From positions 1 through 64,000 of the forward strand of contig CAWIUB010000011.1 in assembly GCA_963839175.1 (NCBI GenBank): a stretch of DNA of 64,000 nt, written 5' to 3'. The translations under genes and the position numbers were made by a program. The notes under the pieces are model-generated. The model saw nothing but the letters and a program-made list of their open reading frames with translations, ran no database searches and was not told the origin of the DNA. The DNA is from CAWIUB01 sp963839175 (GTDB lineage: Bacteria > Actinomycetota > Actinomycetes > Mycobacteriales > Jatrophihabitantaceae). Below are positions 18,506-27,183 of this stretch, piece by piece; within the stretch, counting starts at the first letter, position 1, and the number at the start of each line of letters is the position of its first letter.

Positions 18506-19827
18506 GGCGCTTCCGGGTTCTTCGTGGGTCGGGTCTGGGTGTGACGGGCGCTTGGCGGCAGGATCTGTCGCATGCGCGACACCGAGTTGTACCGCCATCT
18601 GCTGGGGTTGGTCGCGCCGTGGGAGGTTGATCGCGTCGAGCTGTCGGCCCCCGGCGGGCGGGTGGACGTGTGGGTCGGGCATCCGGGCCGGACGCGGTTC
18701 GCGTGCCCGGACTGCGAGCGGGAGCTGGCGGTCTACGACCACGCCGAGGAGCGGGCTTGGCGGCATCTGGACTCGTGTGCGTTCTTGACGTTCCTGCACG
18801 CCCGCCCGCCGCGGGTCGAGTGCCCCGAGCACGGGGTGCGGCAGGTGCGGCTGCCGTGGGCTGAGCCGCACGCACGGTTCACCGTGTTGTTCGAGCGGCT
18901 GGCCATCGACGTGCTCGCCGCCTGCGACGTGGCCTCCGCGGCCGGGTTGCTGCGGGTCAGCTGGGATGAGGCGTGGCACCTGATGGACCGCGCGGTGGCC
19001 CGGGGCCTGACCGCGAAACCACTGACCGCCCCGGCGCATGTCGGGGTCGATGAGAAGGCGGCCGGGCGGGGACAGGACTACATCACCGTGGTCGCCGACC
19101 TGGACACCGGCACCGTGGACTACATCGCCGACGAGCGACGCCAGGCCAGCCTGGACGGCTACTTCGAGAAGTTCACGCCCGAGCAGCTGGCCGGCATCCA
19201 GGCGGTCGCGATGGACATGTGGGAGCCGTTCGCCAACTCGGTGCGCGCGCACCTGACCGACCCGGACGACAAGATCGTGTTCGACCGGTACCACCTGATG
19301 GGCTACCTCACCGGCGCGGTGGACACCGTCCGCAAGCAAGAGAACCGGGCGCTGGTCGCGGCCGGTGACAAGAGCCTGGCCGGTTCGAAGTACCTCTGGC
19401 TGTACTCGGCCGAGAACCTGCCCGACCGTCACGCCGACCGGTTCGCCACGCTGCAGGCCGGCGACCTGCGCACCGCGCGGGCGTGGGCGATCAAGGAGAG
19501 CCTGCGGCACTTCTGGTCCTATAAGCGCCGCGGCTGGGCGGCCAAGCACTTCAACCGCTGGTACTTCTGGGCCACCCACTGCCGGCTCAAACCGATCATC
19601 GACGCGGCTAAGACACTCAAACGTCACCAGGCGGGGCTGCTGTCCTACTTCGCCCACCGGATCACCAACGCCGGCGCCGAAGGCCTCAACTCCCGCATCC
19701 AGGCGATCAGAGTCTCAGCGCGTGGCTACCGCAACCGCGAGCACTTCAAGACCGCGATCTACTTCCACCTCGGTGGCCTACAGCTCTACCCGGCCACACC
19801 ATGACCCACGGACTTCCCGGAAGCGCC
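18506..19827 (+). mobile_element. ISL3-family insertion sequence, copy 1 (1322 bp)
   Basis: The ends are imperfect inverted repeats beginning GGCGCTTCCGGG (left) and ending CCGGAAGCGCC (right, after ACTTC). One long transposase gene fills the element. The length of 1322 bp suits ISL3-family members. It is joined head to tail with copy 2 through a six-base spacer, ATAGGA, at 19828-19833. Confidence 0.9.
18572..19804 (+). CDS. ISL3-family transposase
   Basis: A 410-residue DDE transposase. The N-terminal zinc finger has FACPDCERELAVYDH, followed by the PPRVECPEHG motif of ISL3 proteins and a helix-turn-helix near residues 115-140 (AAGLLRVSWDEAWHLMDRAVARG). The catalytic core has the first Asp in VGVDEKA, the second in IVFDRYHLM and the Glu in NAGAEGLNSRIQAIR. 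All key residues are present, so this copy should be active. It starts at ATG 18572, 66 bases inside the element, and ends 23 bases before the right end, leaving room for inverted repeats. It is encoded in the same direction as the gene it interrupts. Confidence 0.9.
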   Translation: MRDTELYRHLLGLVAPWEVDRVELSAPGGRVDVWVGHPGRTRFACPDCERELAVYDHAEERAWRHLDSCAFLTFLHARPPRVECPEHGVRQVRLPWAEPHARFTVLFERLAIDVLAACDVASAAGLLRVSWDEAWHLMDRAVARGLTAKPLTAPAHVGVDEKAAGRGQDYITVVADLDTGTVDYIADERRQASLDGYFEKFTPEQLAGIQAVAMDMWEPFANSVRAHLTDPDDKIVFDRYHLMGYLTGAVDTVRKQENRALVAAGDKSLAGSKYLWLYSAENLPDRHADRFATLQAGDLRTARAWAIKESLRHFWSYKRRGWAAKHFNRWYFWATHCRLKPIIDAAKTLKRHQAGLLSYFAHRITNAGAEGLNSRIQAIRVSARGYRNREHFKTAIYFHLGGLQLYPATP

Positions 19828-19833
19828 ATAGGA

Positions 19834-21153
19834 GGCGCTTCCGGGTTCTTCGTGGGTCGGGTCTGGGTGTGACGGGCGCTTGGCGGCAGGATCTGTCGCA
19901 TGCGCGACACCGAGTTGTACCGCCATCTGCTGGGGTTGGTCGCGCCGTGGGAGGTTGATCGCGTCGAGCTGTCGGCCCCCGGCGGGCGGGTGGACGTGTG
20001 GGTCGGGCATCCGGGCCGGACGCGGTTCGCGTGCCCGGACTGCGAGCGGGAGCTGGCGGTCTACGACCACGCCGAGGAGCGGGCTTGGCGGCATCTGGAC
20101 TCGTGTGCGTTCTTGACGTTCCTGCACGCCCGCCCGCCGCGGGTCGAGTGCCCCGAGCACGGGGTGCGGCAGGTGCGGCTGCCGTGGGCTGAGCCGCACG
20201 CACGGTTCACCGTGTTGTTCGAGCGGCTGGCCATCGACGTGCTCGCCGCCTGCGACGTGGCCTCCGCGGCCGGGTTGCTGCGGGTCAGCGGGATGAGGCG
20301 TGGCACCTGATGGACCGCGCGGTGGCCCGGGGCCTGACCGCGAAACCACTGACCGCCCCGGCGCATGTCGGGGTCGATGAGAAGGCGGCCGGGCGGGGAC
20401 AGGACTACATCACCGTGGTCGCCGACCTGGACACCGGCACCGTGGACTACATCGCCGAGAGCGACGCCAGGCCAGCCTGGACGGCTACTTCGAGAAGTTC
20501 ACGCCCGAGCAGCTGGCCGGCATCCAGGCGGTCGCGATGGACATGTGGGAGCCGTTCGCCAACTCGGTGCGCGCGCACCTGACCGACCCGGACGACAAGA
20601 TCGTGTTCGACCGGTACCACCTGATGGGCTACCTCACCGGCGCGGTGGACACCGTCCGCAAGCAAGAGAACCGGGCGCTGGTCGCGGCCGGTGACAAGAG
20701 CCTGGCCGGTTCGAAGTACCTCTGGCTGTACTCGGCCGAGAACCTGCCCGACCGTCACGCCGACCGGTTCGCCACGCTGCAGGCCGGCGACCTGCGCACC
20801 GCGCGGGCGTGGGCGATCAAGGAGAGCCTGCGGCACTTCTGGTCCTATAAGCGCCGCGGCTGGGCGGCCAAGCACTTCAACCGCTGGTACTTCTGGGCCA
20901 CCCACTGCCGGCTCAAACCGATCATCGACGCGGCTAAGACACTCAAACGTCACCAGGCGGGGCTGCTGTCCTACTTCGCCCACCGGATCACCAACGCCGG
21001 CGCCGAAGGCCTCAACTCCCGCATCCAGGCGATCAGAGTCTCAGCGCGTGGCTACCGCAACCGCGAGCACTTCAAGACCGCGATCTACTTCCACCTCGGT
21101 GGCCTACAGCTCTACCCGGCCACACCATGACCCACGGACTTCCCGGAAGCGCC
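19834..21153 (+). mobile_element. ISL3-family insertion sequence, copy 2 (1320 bp), in tandem
   Basis: This element repeats copy 1 in the same direction. It is two bases shorter because of two single-base deletions (near 20290 and 20458); I saw no substitution in the translated stretches compared. Its left end begins at 19834 after the ATAGGA spacer and its right end at 21153 is followed by the CTCAAGGA duplication. Confidence 0.9.
19900..21130 (+). pseudogene. ISL3-family transposase, copy 2, frameshifted
   Basis: The protein is identical to copy 1 up to GLLRVS (residue 130), where GTCAGCTGGG of copy 1 reads GTCAGCGGG. A second lost base (GCCGACGAG versus GCCGAGAG) follows near 20458, and the remaining ~200 codons again match copy 1 in a shifted frame. 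The net change of two bases leaves the gene out of frame. If these are assembly errors in a collapsed or polished repeat, the gene is intact. Confidence 0.8.
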
Positions 21154-21399
21154 CTCAAGGAGTTCGACGCGGCAGTGGTGTTCAGCTGCGACACCGACAT
21201 TCTGCCAGCGGTCGAGATGGCCTTCAGACGTACGGAGCCCAGGATCGAGATCGGCTGTTGGGCGGGCGCAAAGCCCCTGTGGTTCCCCGAGGCGCTGGCG
21301 AGCGACCCTCGGCGATTCTTGCCCTACTGCCACTTCCTGAACGAGCAGGACTTCAACGACGTGCGCGACTGCACAAACTACGTCGGCAGAAGTTCCTGA
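21154..21399 (+). pseudogene. NYN-domain protein, 3' part
   Basis: Reading from the duplicated CTCAAGGA gives LKEFDAAVVFSCDTDILPAVEMAFRR, with the FSCDTD/S(D)D acidic motif of NYN nucleases, then EIGCWAGAKPLWFPEAL and a tail to the stop at 21399. It continues exactly where the 5' part at 18129-18505 breaks off, so the gene was intact before the IS insertion. An ATG within the IS end (21127) opens into this frame and might make an 90-residue fusion product without the first acidic residue. Confidence 0.8.
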
Positions 21400-21724
21400 C
21401 AGAAACTGAGCGCCCGGTGGGCGAAGCATTCGCGCACGACCAACCGATGGTGGGCAGTCACTGGCCGCGCTTCCGGGCCCGGTGCGACGGTCCGCCGACA
21501 GCCTGACCGGTTGCCAGACAGTTCCCAAAATGACGGCGCTTGCACCGATCTCACTCATCGAATCCAGCAGTGGCATGCGCCGGCCCAGTAATACGCCGAC
21601 AGGCTGGTCGTCGAGGTCCAGCCGTGCCGGACGCGCCCCCACCTTGGGTTGGAGCGCCACCCGATGAAAGGGCGTAGCGGGGGCCACTACACCAGGAATC
21701 CCCTGCAAGATAAGGGGGTCCTGC
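21400..21724. other. Intergenic stretch between NYN remnant and tRNA-Gly; nothing supported
   Basis: Open frames on the minus strand run through this region without a recognisable domain. It lies on the 3' side of the tRNA gene, where an integrated element would start; I see no second partial copy of the tRNA 3' end here. Confidence 0.35.
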
Positions 21725-21798
21725 TGGAGCGGGTGACGGGAATCGAACCCGCACTGTCAGCTTGGGAAGCTGATGTTCTGCCATTGAACTACACCCGC
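21725..21798 (-). tRNA. tRNA-Gly (anticodon CCC)
   Basis: The minus strand folds into a complete cloverleaf: acceptor GCGGGTG/CACCCGC, D arm GTTCAATGGCAGAAC, anticodon stem TCAGC/GCTGA with loop TTCCCAA, T arm with GGTTCGATTCC, discriminator T and an encoded CCA at 21725-21727. Loop positions 34-36 are CCC, so it reads GGG glycine codons. Its 3' end points toward the accessory region, which fits use as an integration site. Confidence 0.95.
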
Positions 21799-21823
21799 GA
21801 CCTGGCACATCGTACAGGCACGA

Positions 21824-22532
21824 CCTAACCACCCTGGTCGAGCCGAAGGGCGACGACCCGTTCGTGCTGCACCCGGGCGAGTTCGTCCTCGGTTCGACGC
21901 TGGAGATTGTCACGTTGCCGGACGACCTCGCTGGGCGAGTGGGTGGTGTGTCTCGCAGACATGAAGGCCGCGTCCGCGATGCGCATGGTCGTCACGCGTC
22001 CGACAGTTCGTTCTCGATCGAGCTCGCTTCGCTCGCTCGGACTCCTCGGCAACAAGCACATCCCGTCCAGCTACCTGACGGCGGAGATCGGTGACCGCAC
22101 TGCGTTGTTGCAGGGCCTGATGGATTCCGACGGGTATGTGGACGCGTTCGGCCGAGCCTGCGTCCCACACAGCGGAAGAAGCAGGCTGTGCTCAACGGCA
22201 TCGATCATGGGCCTTGCTACCAGGTCAAGTTCACCCCACGCATTCCGGCGTTTCGTCTCGCCCGCAAGAAGATACGCCTAAAGGCCGAGGACCGAACACC
22301 TGCGTTCAGGGCGATCGTCGCGGTCGACGAGATCGCAACGGTGCCGGTCCGGTGCGTCGAAGTCCCGTCGCCATCCGGGCTGTTTCTCGCCGGTTCGCGC
22401 TACATCCGCACCACAACTCGAGCCTCGGCCGGCTGGGTCTGCTGACCGACTCGACGGCCGTGTTCATCGACCCGGGCTTCAGCGGGCGCATCATGTTGGA
22501 GCTGTCGAACGTCGCCACCCTGCCGATCAACC
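21824..22532 (+). pseudogene. dcd: dCTP deaminase (dcd), truncated and carrying an intein remnant
   Basis: The N-extein part reads TTLVEPKGDDPFVLHPGEFVLGSTLEIVTLPDDLAGRV, the middle of dCTP deaminase. The C-extein part is SSLGRLGLLTDSTAVFIDPGFSGRIMLELSNVATLPIN, which carries the SSLGRLG and FIDPGFSG active-site segments. Between them, 21949-22417, lies degenerate intein sequence. The first ~60 codons are missing (the tRNA-Gly gene lies there instead) and the C-terminal tail after LPIN is also lost. At least two frameshifts are needed. Dcd normally deaminates dCTP for dTMP supply; this copy cannot work, so another copy or route should exist elsewhere. A dcd gene beside tRNA-Gly is also known in mycobacteria. 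Confidence 0.75.
21949..22417 (+). other. Degenerate intein inside dCTP deaminase
   Basis: A Cys codon at 21949 followed by LAD matches the start of an intein (block A). LGLLGNKHIPSSYLTAEIGDRTALLQGLMDSDGYV is a LAGLIDADG homing-endonuclease motif as found in inteins. VPVRCVEVPSPSGLFLAGSRYIRT followed by HN at 22412-22417 and Ser is the C-terminal splice junction (blocks F and G). One C is missing just before HN (the run CCC would restore the frame). The total of about 156 codons is far below a full endonuclease intein of 330 or more, so large parts are deleted. It interrupts the extein at its conserved active-site Ser-Ser-Leu motif, a typical intein site. Confidence 0.7.
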
Positions 22533-22545
22533 GGCCAACGGCGGA

Positions 22546-23634
22546 TCAGACCAGGCGGTGCATCCAGCCGTGCGGATCGGGTTCACCGCCGTTTTGCAGG
22601 GCCAGCAGCTTCTGCCGCAGCTGCATCGTGACCGGACCCGGTGATCCGTCGCCCACCGTCCACTCGTCGGACACGCTTTTCACCGTGCCCACGGGGGTGA
22701 TGACGGCAGCCGTGCCGCAGGCGAAGACCTCGGTCAGCGCCCCCGAGGCGTTGCCCGCCTGCCATTCGTCTGTCGAGATCTTGCCTTCCTCGGCCGCGTA
22801 GCCGAGGTCGTGCGCGAGGGCGAGCAGCGAGTCCCGGGTGATGCCGGGCAACAACGTCCCGGTGAGGGCAGGTGTGACGATGCGGGCTGATGGCCCCGAC
22901 CCGTACACGAAGTACAGGTTCATGCCACCCATCTCTTCCACCCACCGGTGCTCGACTGCATCCAGCCAGACGACCTGGTCGCAGCCTTGCGCCGCCGCTT
23001 GCGCCTGCGCCACGAGCGAGGCCGCATAGTTGCCGCCGCACTTGGCCTCGCCAGTACCACCGGGAGCGGCGCGGGTGTACTCGGTGCACAGCCACACGGT
23101 GACCGGCTCGACGCCTCGGGGGAAGTAGGCGCCCGCCGGTGATGCGATCAGCAGGAAGGCGTACGCATTGGCCGGTCGCACGCCAAGGCCCACCTCCGTG
23201 GCGAGCATGAATGGGCGCAGGTACAGCGACGCGTCCGGCCCATCCGGAACCCAGTCACGGTCGACGTCGACGAGTGATCGAATCGACTGGACGAACAGCT
23301 CCTCCGGCAGCTCGGCCATCCCCAGGCGACGAGCCGAACGGGCGAACCGGGCTGCATTCGCGGTGGGCCGGAACGTCGCGATAGACCCGTCGGGCTGCAG
23401 ATATGCCTTCAGCCCCTCGAAGATCTCCTGCCCGTAGTGCAGCACCATGGTGGCCGGGTCCAGGGTCAACGGCCCGTACGGCAACACCCGCCCGTCTGTC
23501 CAACCGTCGTCGGCGGTCCAGTCGATCCGGACCATGTGATCGGTGAAGTACTGGCCGAAGCCGGGATCCGCCAGAATGGCGCTCCGCTCCCCGGCAGAGC
23601 GCGGATTGGGGTTACGAGACACAAGCCACGTCAT
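22546..23634 (-). CDS. ilvE: Branched-chain amino acid aminotransferase
   Basis: A 362-residue PLP fold-type IV aminotransferase that makes leucine, isoleucine and valine from their keto acids, with glutamate as amino donor. Key segments are HYGQEIFEGLKAY, RPxxNAxRF-like FRPTANAARFARSARRL, and the PLP lysine in GEAKCGGNYAAS (Lys198). VEEMGGMNLYFVY and the phosphate-binding GALTEVFACGTAAVITPVG follow. Length matches actinobacterial IlvE. The start at ATG 23634 gives the expected MTWLVSRNPNP-type beginning. It is transcribed away from the VWA gene that starts at 23740, leaving a 105-bp divergent promoter region. Confidence 0.95.
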   Translation of the reverse strand: MTWLVSRNPNPRSAGERSAILADPGFGQYFTDHMVRIDWTADDGWTDGRVLPYGPLTLDPATMVLHYGQEIFEGLKAYLQPDGSIATFRPTANAARFARSARRLGMAELPEELFVQSIRSLVDVDRDWVPDGPDASLYLRPFMLATEVGLGVRPANAYAFLLIASPAGAYFPRGVEPVTVWLCTEYTRAAPGGTGEAKCGGNYAASLVAQAQAAAQGCDQVVWLDAVEHRWVEEMGGMNLYFVYGSGPSARIVTPALTGTLLPGITRDSLLALAHDLGYAAEEGKISTDEWQAGNASGALTEVFACGTAAVITPVGTVKSVSDEWTVGDGSPGPVTMQLRQKLLALQNGGEPDPHGWMHRLV

Positions 23635-23739
23635 ACTCGGACATCCTAATAACGGCGCCGTGCGGGCGGCGACGGCATTCGCGTCGGGATGACACACTGA
23701 CAGCCCACAGAAGACTGCCAGCGGATCAGGAGCGACCCC

Positions 23740-25551
23740 GTGGCCCGTCGAAACCGCCTGCCGATCATCGCCGCGGTGGTGGTCGGAATCGCGCTGATCG
23801 TGGTGATCCGGCTGGTAACGTCCGCAGGCGGCAAGGGTAAGGCGCAGGGCGGCGAGACCGCGCCGCCACGCCGAGGATGCACGACGGTCACGGTTGTCGC
23901 GTCGAGCGAGAAGGCGGCGCTTATGGCGGCCATCGCGGGCAGCTACAACCGCTCGGACCGGACCGTGGACGGCGCCTGCTACGCCGTGAACGTGCGTTCC
24001 ATCGCGTCCGGCATGGCCGAGGCTGAGCTGGCCAGCGGCTGGGACCCGTCCGCGGACGGTCCGCCGCCCGATGCCTGGACGCCCGCCGCCTCGACCTGGC
24101 TCGGGCTGCTGCAGACCGACGCCGCGGCACACGATCGTCATGACGTACAGGTGCCCACGTCGCCACCGTCAGTTACCTCGACGCCACTGACGCTCGCGAT
24201 GCCCCAGCCGATGGCTCAGGCGCTCGGCTGGCCGACCGCGCAGATCGGCTGGTCGGACCTGTTGAAACTGGCCAACAGCCCAACGGGGTGGGCGGCGAAC
24301 AGACACCCGGAGTGGGGCAAGTTCCTCCTGGGCAAGACGAACCCCAACATCTCGACTTCCGGCCTGGCGGCCACGATCGGCACGTTCGTGGCCGCGACCG
24401 GCACGTCCTCCGACCTCACCGCCCGCGACCTGGCCGACCCCAAGGTCCGCGCGTTCGTCGCAGGGGTGGAGCAGGCGGTCGTCCATTACGGCGACACGAC
24501 GCTCACCTACCTGACGAATCTGCAGCGGGCCGACGACGCAGGGTCTGCGCTCAGCTACGTCAGCGCCGTGGCGGTCGAGGAAAAGTCCGTACTCGACTAC
24601 GACGCCGGCAACCCCAGCGGCGACCCGGCAACACTCGGAAAGCACCCGCCGCCGCACGTGCCGCTCGTGGCCGTCTACCCCAAGGAGGGGACGCTCTACA
24701 GCGACAGCCCGTACGCAATCCTCGATGCGCCCTGGACCACACCGCACAAGAAGGCCGGCGCGCAGGACTTCCTTACGTACGTGCATGCTCCTGACCAGCA
24801 GAGACGTTTCACCGACGCGGGATTCCGCACGTTCGACCGAAAGCCGGGCGGCGCGATCACGTCCAGCAAGAACGTCCTGGCCGACGGAGTCAAGATCACT
24901 TTGAAGCCGCCAAACCCACAGGTGCTCGCTGGCGTGCGCAGTACGTGGGAGGCGCTGCGCAAGCGCGCGCGCATCCTGCTCGTACTTGACGTATCGGGGT
25001 CGATGGGCGATCCCGCCGGCTCATCGGGCAAGACGAAGCTGGAGCTCGCCAAGTCCGCCGCGGTGACCGCATTGGGTCAGCTCGCACCGACCGATCAACT
25101 GGGGTTGTGGACCTTCACCACGAATCTGAAGACGCCGAGCGGTATCTACAGCGAGCTCGTGTCGATCGGGCCAGTTGCCAGCCAGAAAACCGAGATCCAG
25201 CAGGCGATCGGCGCCCTCAGCCCGCTGAACGGCACCCCGCTCTACGCCGTTACCCGAGCGGCCGCGAGCGCCATGAACACGTCCGACGACCCGAAGCTGA
25301 TCAACGCAGTCGTCCTGCTCACCGACGGTCAGAACGAATACCCGGCCGACAACGATCTCGACGGCCTGGTCAAGGATCTGAGCGCCCACGCCAGCGAAGG
25401 TGGGGTGCGCATCTTCTCGATCGCGTACGGCAAGGACGCCGACCTGGCTACCCTCAGGTCGATCTCGCAGGCGTCGCGGGCCGCGGCCTACGACGCGACG
25501 GATCCGCAGACGATCAATACGGTGTTCACGAACGTCCTGTCGAACTTCTGA
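23740..25551 (+). CDS. Membrane-anchored protein with solute-binding-like and VWA domains
   Basis: A 603-residue protein starting at GTG 23740 after AGGAG. One N-terminal membrane segment (LPIIAAVVVGIALIVVIRLV) anchors it, with no lipobox. Residues ~45-390 resemble a periplasmic solute-binding (type II) fold (TVVASSEKAALMAAIAGSYN, later VAVYPKEGTLYSDSPYAIL). The C-terminal ~200 residues form a von Willebrand A domain with a complete MIDAS: DVSGSMG at 417-423, a Thr in NGTPLYAV and Asp in LLTDGQNEYP. The combination occurs in several actinobacteria; the ligand is unknown. The following gene, 34 bp away, is likely co-transcribed. Confidence 0.75.
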   Translation: MARRNRLPIIAAVVVGIALIVVIRLVTSAGGKGKAQGGETAPPRRGCTTVTVVASSEKAALMAAIAGSYNRSDRTVDGACYAVNVRSIASGMAEAELASGWDPSADGPPPDAWTPAASTWLGLLQTDAAAHDRHDVQVPTSPPSVTSTPLTLAMPQPMAQALGWPTAQIGWSDLLKLANSPTGWAANRHPEWGKFLLGKTNPNISTSGLAATIGTFVAATGTSSDLTARDLADPKVRAFVAGVEQAVVHYGDTTLTYLTNLQRADDAGSALSYVSAVAVEEKSVLDYDAGNPSGDPATLGKHPPPHVPLVAVYPKEGTLYSDSPYAILDAPWTTPHKKAGAQDFLTYVHAPDQQRRFTDAGFRTFDRKPGGAITSSKNVLADGVKITLKPPNPQVLAGVRSTWEALRKRARILLVLDVSGSMGDPAGSSGKTKLELAKSAAVTALGQLAPTDQLGLWTFTTNLKTPSGIYSELVSIGPVASQKTEIQQAIGALSPLNGTPLYAVTRAAASAMNTSDDPKLINAVVLLTDGQNEYPADNDLDGLVKDLSAHASEGGVRIFSIAYGKDADLATLRSISQASRAAAYDATDPQTINTVFTNVLSNF

Positions 25552-25585
25552 TGCCAATGCACAGCCATGATCCTGGAGTAGGTCC

Positions 25586-26281
25586 GTGAGCGTGCGGGGG
25601 CGTGCCGTGGCCGCGCTTCGCGAGCCGTGGACAGTCGTGCTCGCCGGCATCGGCGGCGGCCTGACCTGGGCCGCCGGAGCTCCGATCGCAGGCGCGGGCG
25701 TCGTGGCGGGGGGCATGCTGGTGGCCGCGGCCGGCGTCGGTGCGCTGACGTCGCGATCGCTCGAACAGCGGGACACCCGCGACCTGCGGCCCGGCACCGT
25801 ACAGGCCGACCTGATGACCGACCTGGACGAGTGTCTGCGCAACTTGCGCTCGCTCAACGCGTCGGAACTACCGGACGCGGTGGAGATCTCGACCGTCAAC
25901 GCGCTCACCGCCGCGGACGGGGCGCGCAGCTCGGCGCTGCAGGTTGCCCAAGCCGTCGACACCCTCGACGTCGCCATCGAACGGGCGGACGCGCTGGCTC
26001 GGCGCAGCTCGACAGCGGCAGTCGGTGAGACGCTGCGCCGGCTGCACGCCCGGCGCGACGGGCTGCTGGCCAAGCTGCGTTCTGCCGTCGACGAGGTGTC
26101 CGGCGTCTACGCCCGGCTGCTGGAACTGACCGCGACAGCCAGCACGCTGGACGTCGTCCCGAGCGACGACCAGATCGGCCCCGTCAACGAGTCGATCACT
26201 GCATTGCAGGAGACCTTCGCGGAACTGGAAGCGGATGCGGCGAAAGTTCCGCCCGACGAACCTTCCGCAGGACACTCTTGA
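25586..26281 (+). CDS. Hypothetical membrane protein with long coiled-coil tail
   Basis: A 231-residue protein that I do not recognise as a named family. Residues 15-55 contain two hydrophobic Gly/Ala-rich segments (VVLAGIGGGLTWAAG and AGVVAGGMLVAAAGVGALT), likely a hairpin in the membrane. The rest is helical with heptad-like patterns, rich in Ala, Leu, Glu and Arg, consistent with coiled coil (about residues 70-225). It follows the VWA-domain gene by 34 bp in the same direction. Toxic-anion-resistance-like and phage-shock-like helical partners are often found next to VWA genes, so a scaffold role with the VWA protein is plausible but unproven. Confidence 0.6.
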   Translation: MSVRGRAVAALREPWTVVLAGIGGGLTWAAGAPIAGAGVVAGGMLVAAAGVGALTSRSLEQRDTRDLRPGTVQADLMTDLDECLRNLRSLNASELPDAVEISTVNALTAADGARSSALQVAQAVDTLDVAIERADALARRSSTAAVGETLRRLHARRDGLLAKLRSAVDEVSGVYARLLELTATASTLDVVPSDDQIGPVNESITALQETFAELEADAAKVPPDEPSAGHS

Positions 26282-26307
26282 TCATTCGGAGCCGGGCGGC
26301 GTGACTG

Positions 26308-27183
26308 TCAGCCGATGGCGTTGACCGTCCCGGTCAGGTGCGGCTTGCCGGTGCGAGCGTCGCGCAGGTCGACGGCCCAGGCGCTGCGACTGCCCGACGT
26401 CGTCAGCAACGCCTTGGCGGGCAGCAGCACCGGTGTCTTGAAGGCAACGTCGTACCTGAACGCGTCGGCCAGCCGCCCTTCCAGCGAAGCGAGGCCCCGG
26501 GAGGCCAGCCACATGCCGTGCGCGATGGCTCGCGGGAAACCAAAAGTCTTAGCGGCCGCTGCACTCAGGTGGATGGGGTTTCGATCGCCGGAGACGGCCG
26601 CATAGCGGCGGCCGATGTCGCCGGGCACCCGCCAGATCGCAGTCGCCCCGGTCGGCGGCGGCGTTTCAGCGCGCTGCTCGGCGGGACGGTCAGCTGAATG
26701 GTCCCGGCGCAGATACGTGCTGCGGCTCGTCCACACCGTGTCCTGGTCAACCGCCGCCTCCGCGACCAGGTCGAACTGCCGGCCGGCCGGATGCGGGCGG
26801 AGGTCGGCCGCCTGCACGCGCACCGTGATCGACTCACCGAGATTAAGCGGACGATGCTGGGTGATCGAGTTGGCCACGTGAACCAGACCTGGCAACGGGA
26901 AGGGAAGGTCCCGCTGAACCATGAGCTGCATCGCCAGCGGGAACGCCACGATATGCGGGTAGGTGGCAGGCACCGTGTCGCCCACCCGGAAGCCGCAGAC
27001 CCGCTGGTAGGCCGCAAGCGAGTCCGCCTTAATCGGCTGGGCGGCGAGCGTGTACTGCGTGGTTGGCAGCACGTCACCGCGGTGGGCGCGGGCGCCGAGC
27101 GCCGCTCGCACGTACAGCGGGGCCAGCCGAGGTGACTCGGCCAGCGCCACCTGGCCAGCTGGCCTGATCACGGGCGCGCTCAC
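26308..27183 (-). CDS. MaoC-like (R)-specific enoyl/3-hydroxyacyl dehydratase
   Basis: A 291-residue double hot-dog hydratase of the HtdX (Rv0241c) type. The second half has the hydratase-2 motif: YAAVSGDRNPIHLSAAAAKTFGFPRAIAHGMW, with Asp and His as expected catalytic residues. The first half is a degenerate hot-dog (ATYPHIVAFPLAMQLM, PGLVHVANSITQHRPL). It should add or remove water at the 3-position of acyl-CoA or acyl-ACP chains. The GTG at 27183 overlaps the stop of the reductase gene (GTGA). The set hydratase, FabG4-type reductase and thiolase matches Rv0241c-Rv0243, pointing to one lipid pathway. Confidence 0.85.
   Translation of the reverse strand: MSAPVIRPAGQVALAESPRLAPLYVRAALGARAHRGDVLPTTQYTLAAQPIKADSLAAYQRVCGFRVGDTVPATYPHIVAFPLAMQLMVQRDLPFPLPGLVHVANSITQHRPLNLGESITVRVQAADLRPHPAGRQFDLVAEAAVDQDTVWTSRSTYLRRDHSADRPAEQRAETPPPTGATAIWRVPGDIGRRYAAVSGDRNPIHLSAAAAKTFGFPRAIAHGMWLASRGLASLEGRLADAFRYDVAFKTPVLLPAKALLTTSGSRSAWAVDLRDARTGKPHLTGTVNAIG

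Noticed and set aside
22015..22050. Hairpin-rich CGAGCTCGCTTCGCTCGC stretch as a terminator
   Set aside because: It is short-period GC repeat within the intein remnant without a T run or a clear stem-loop of terminator type.
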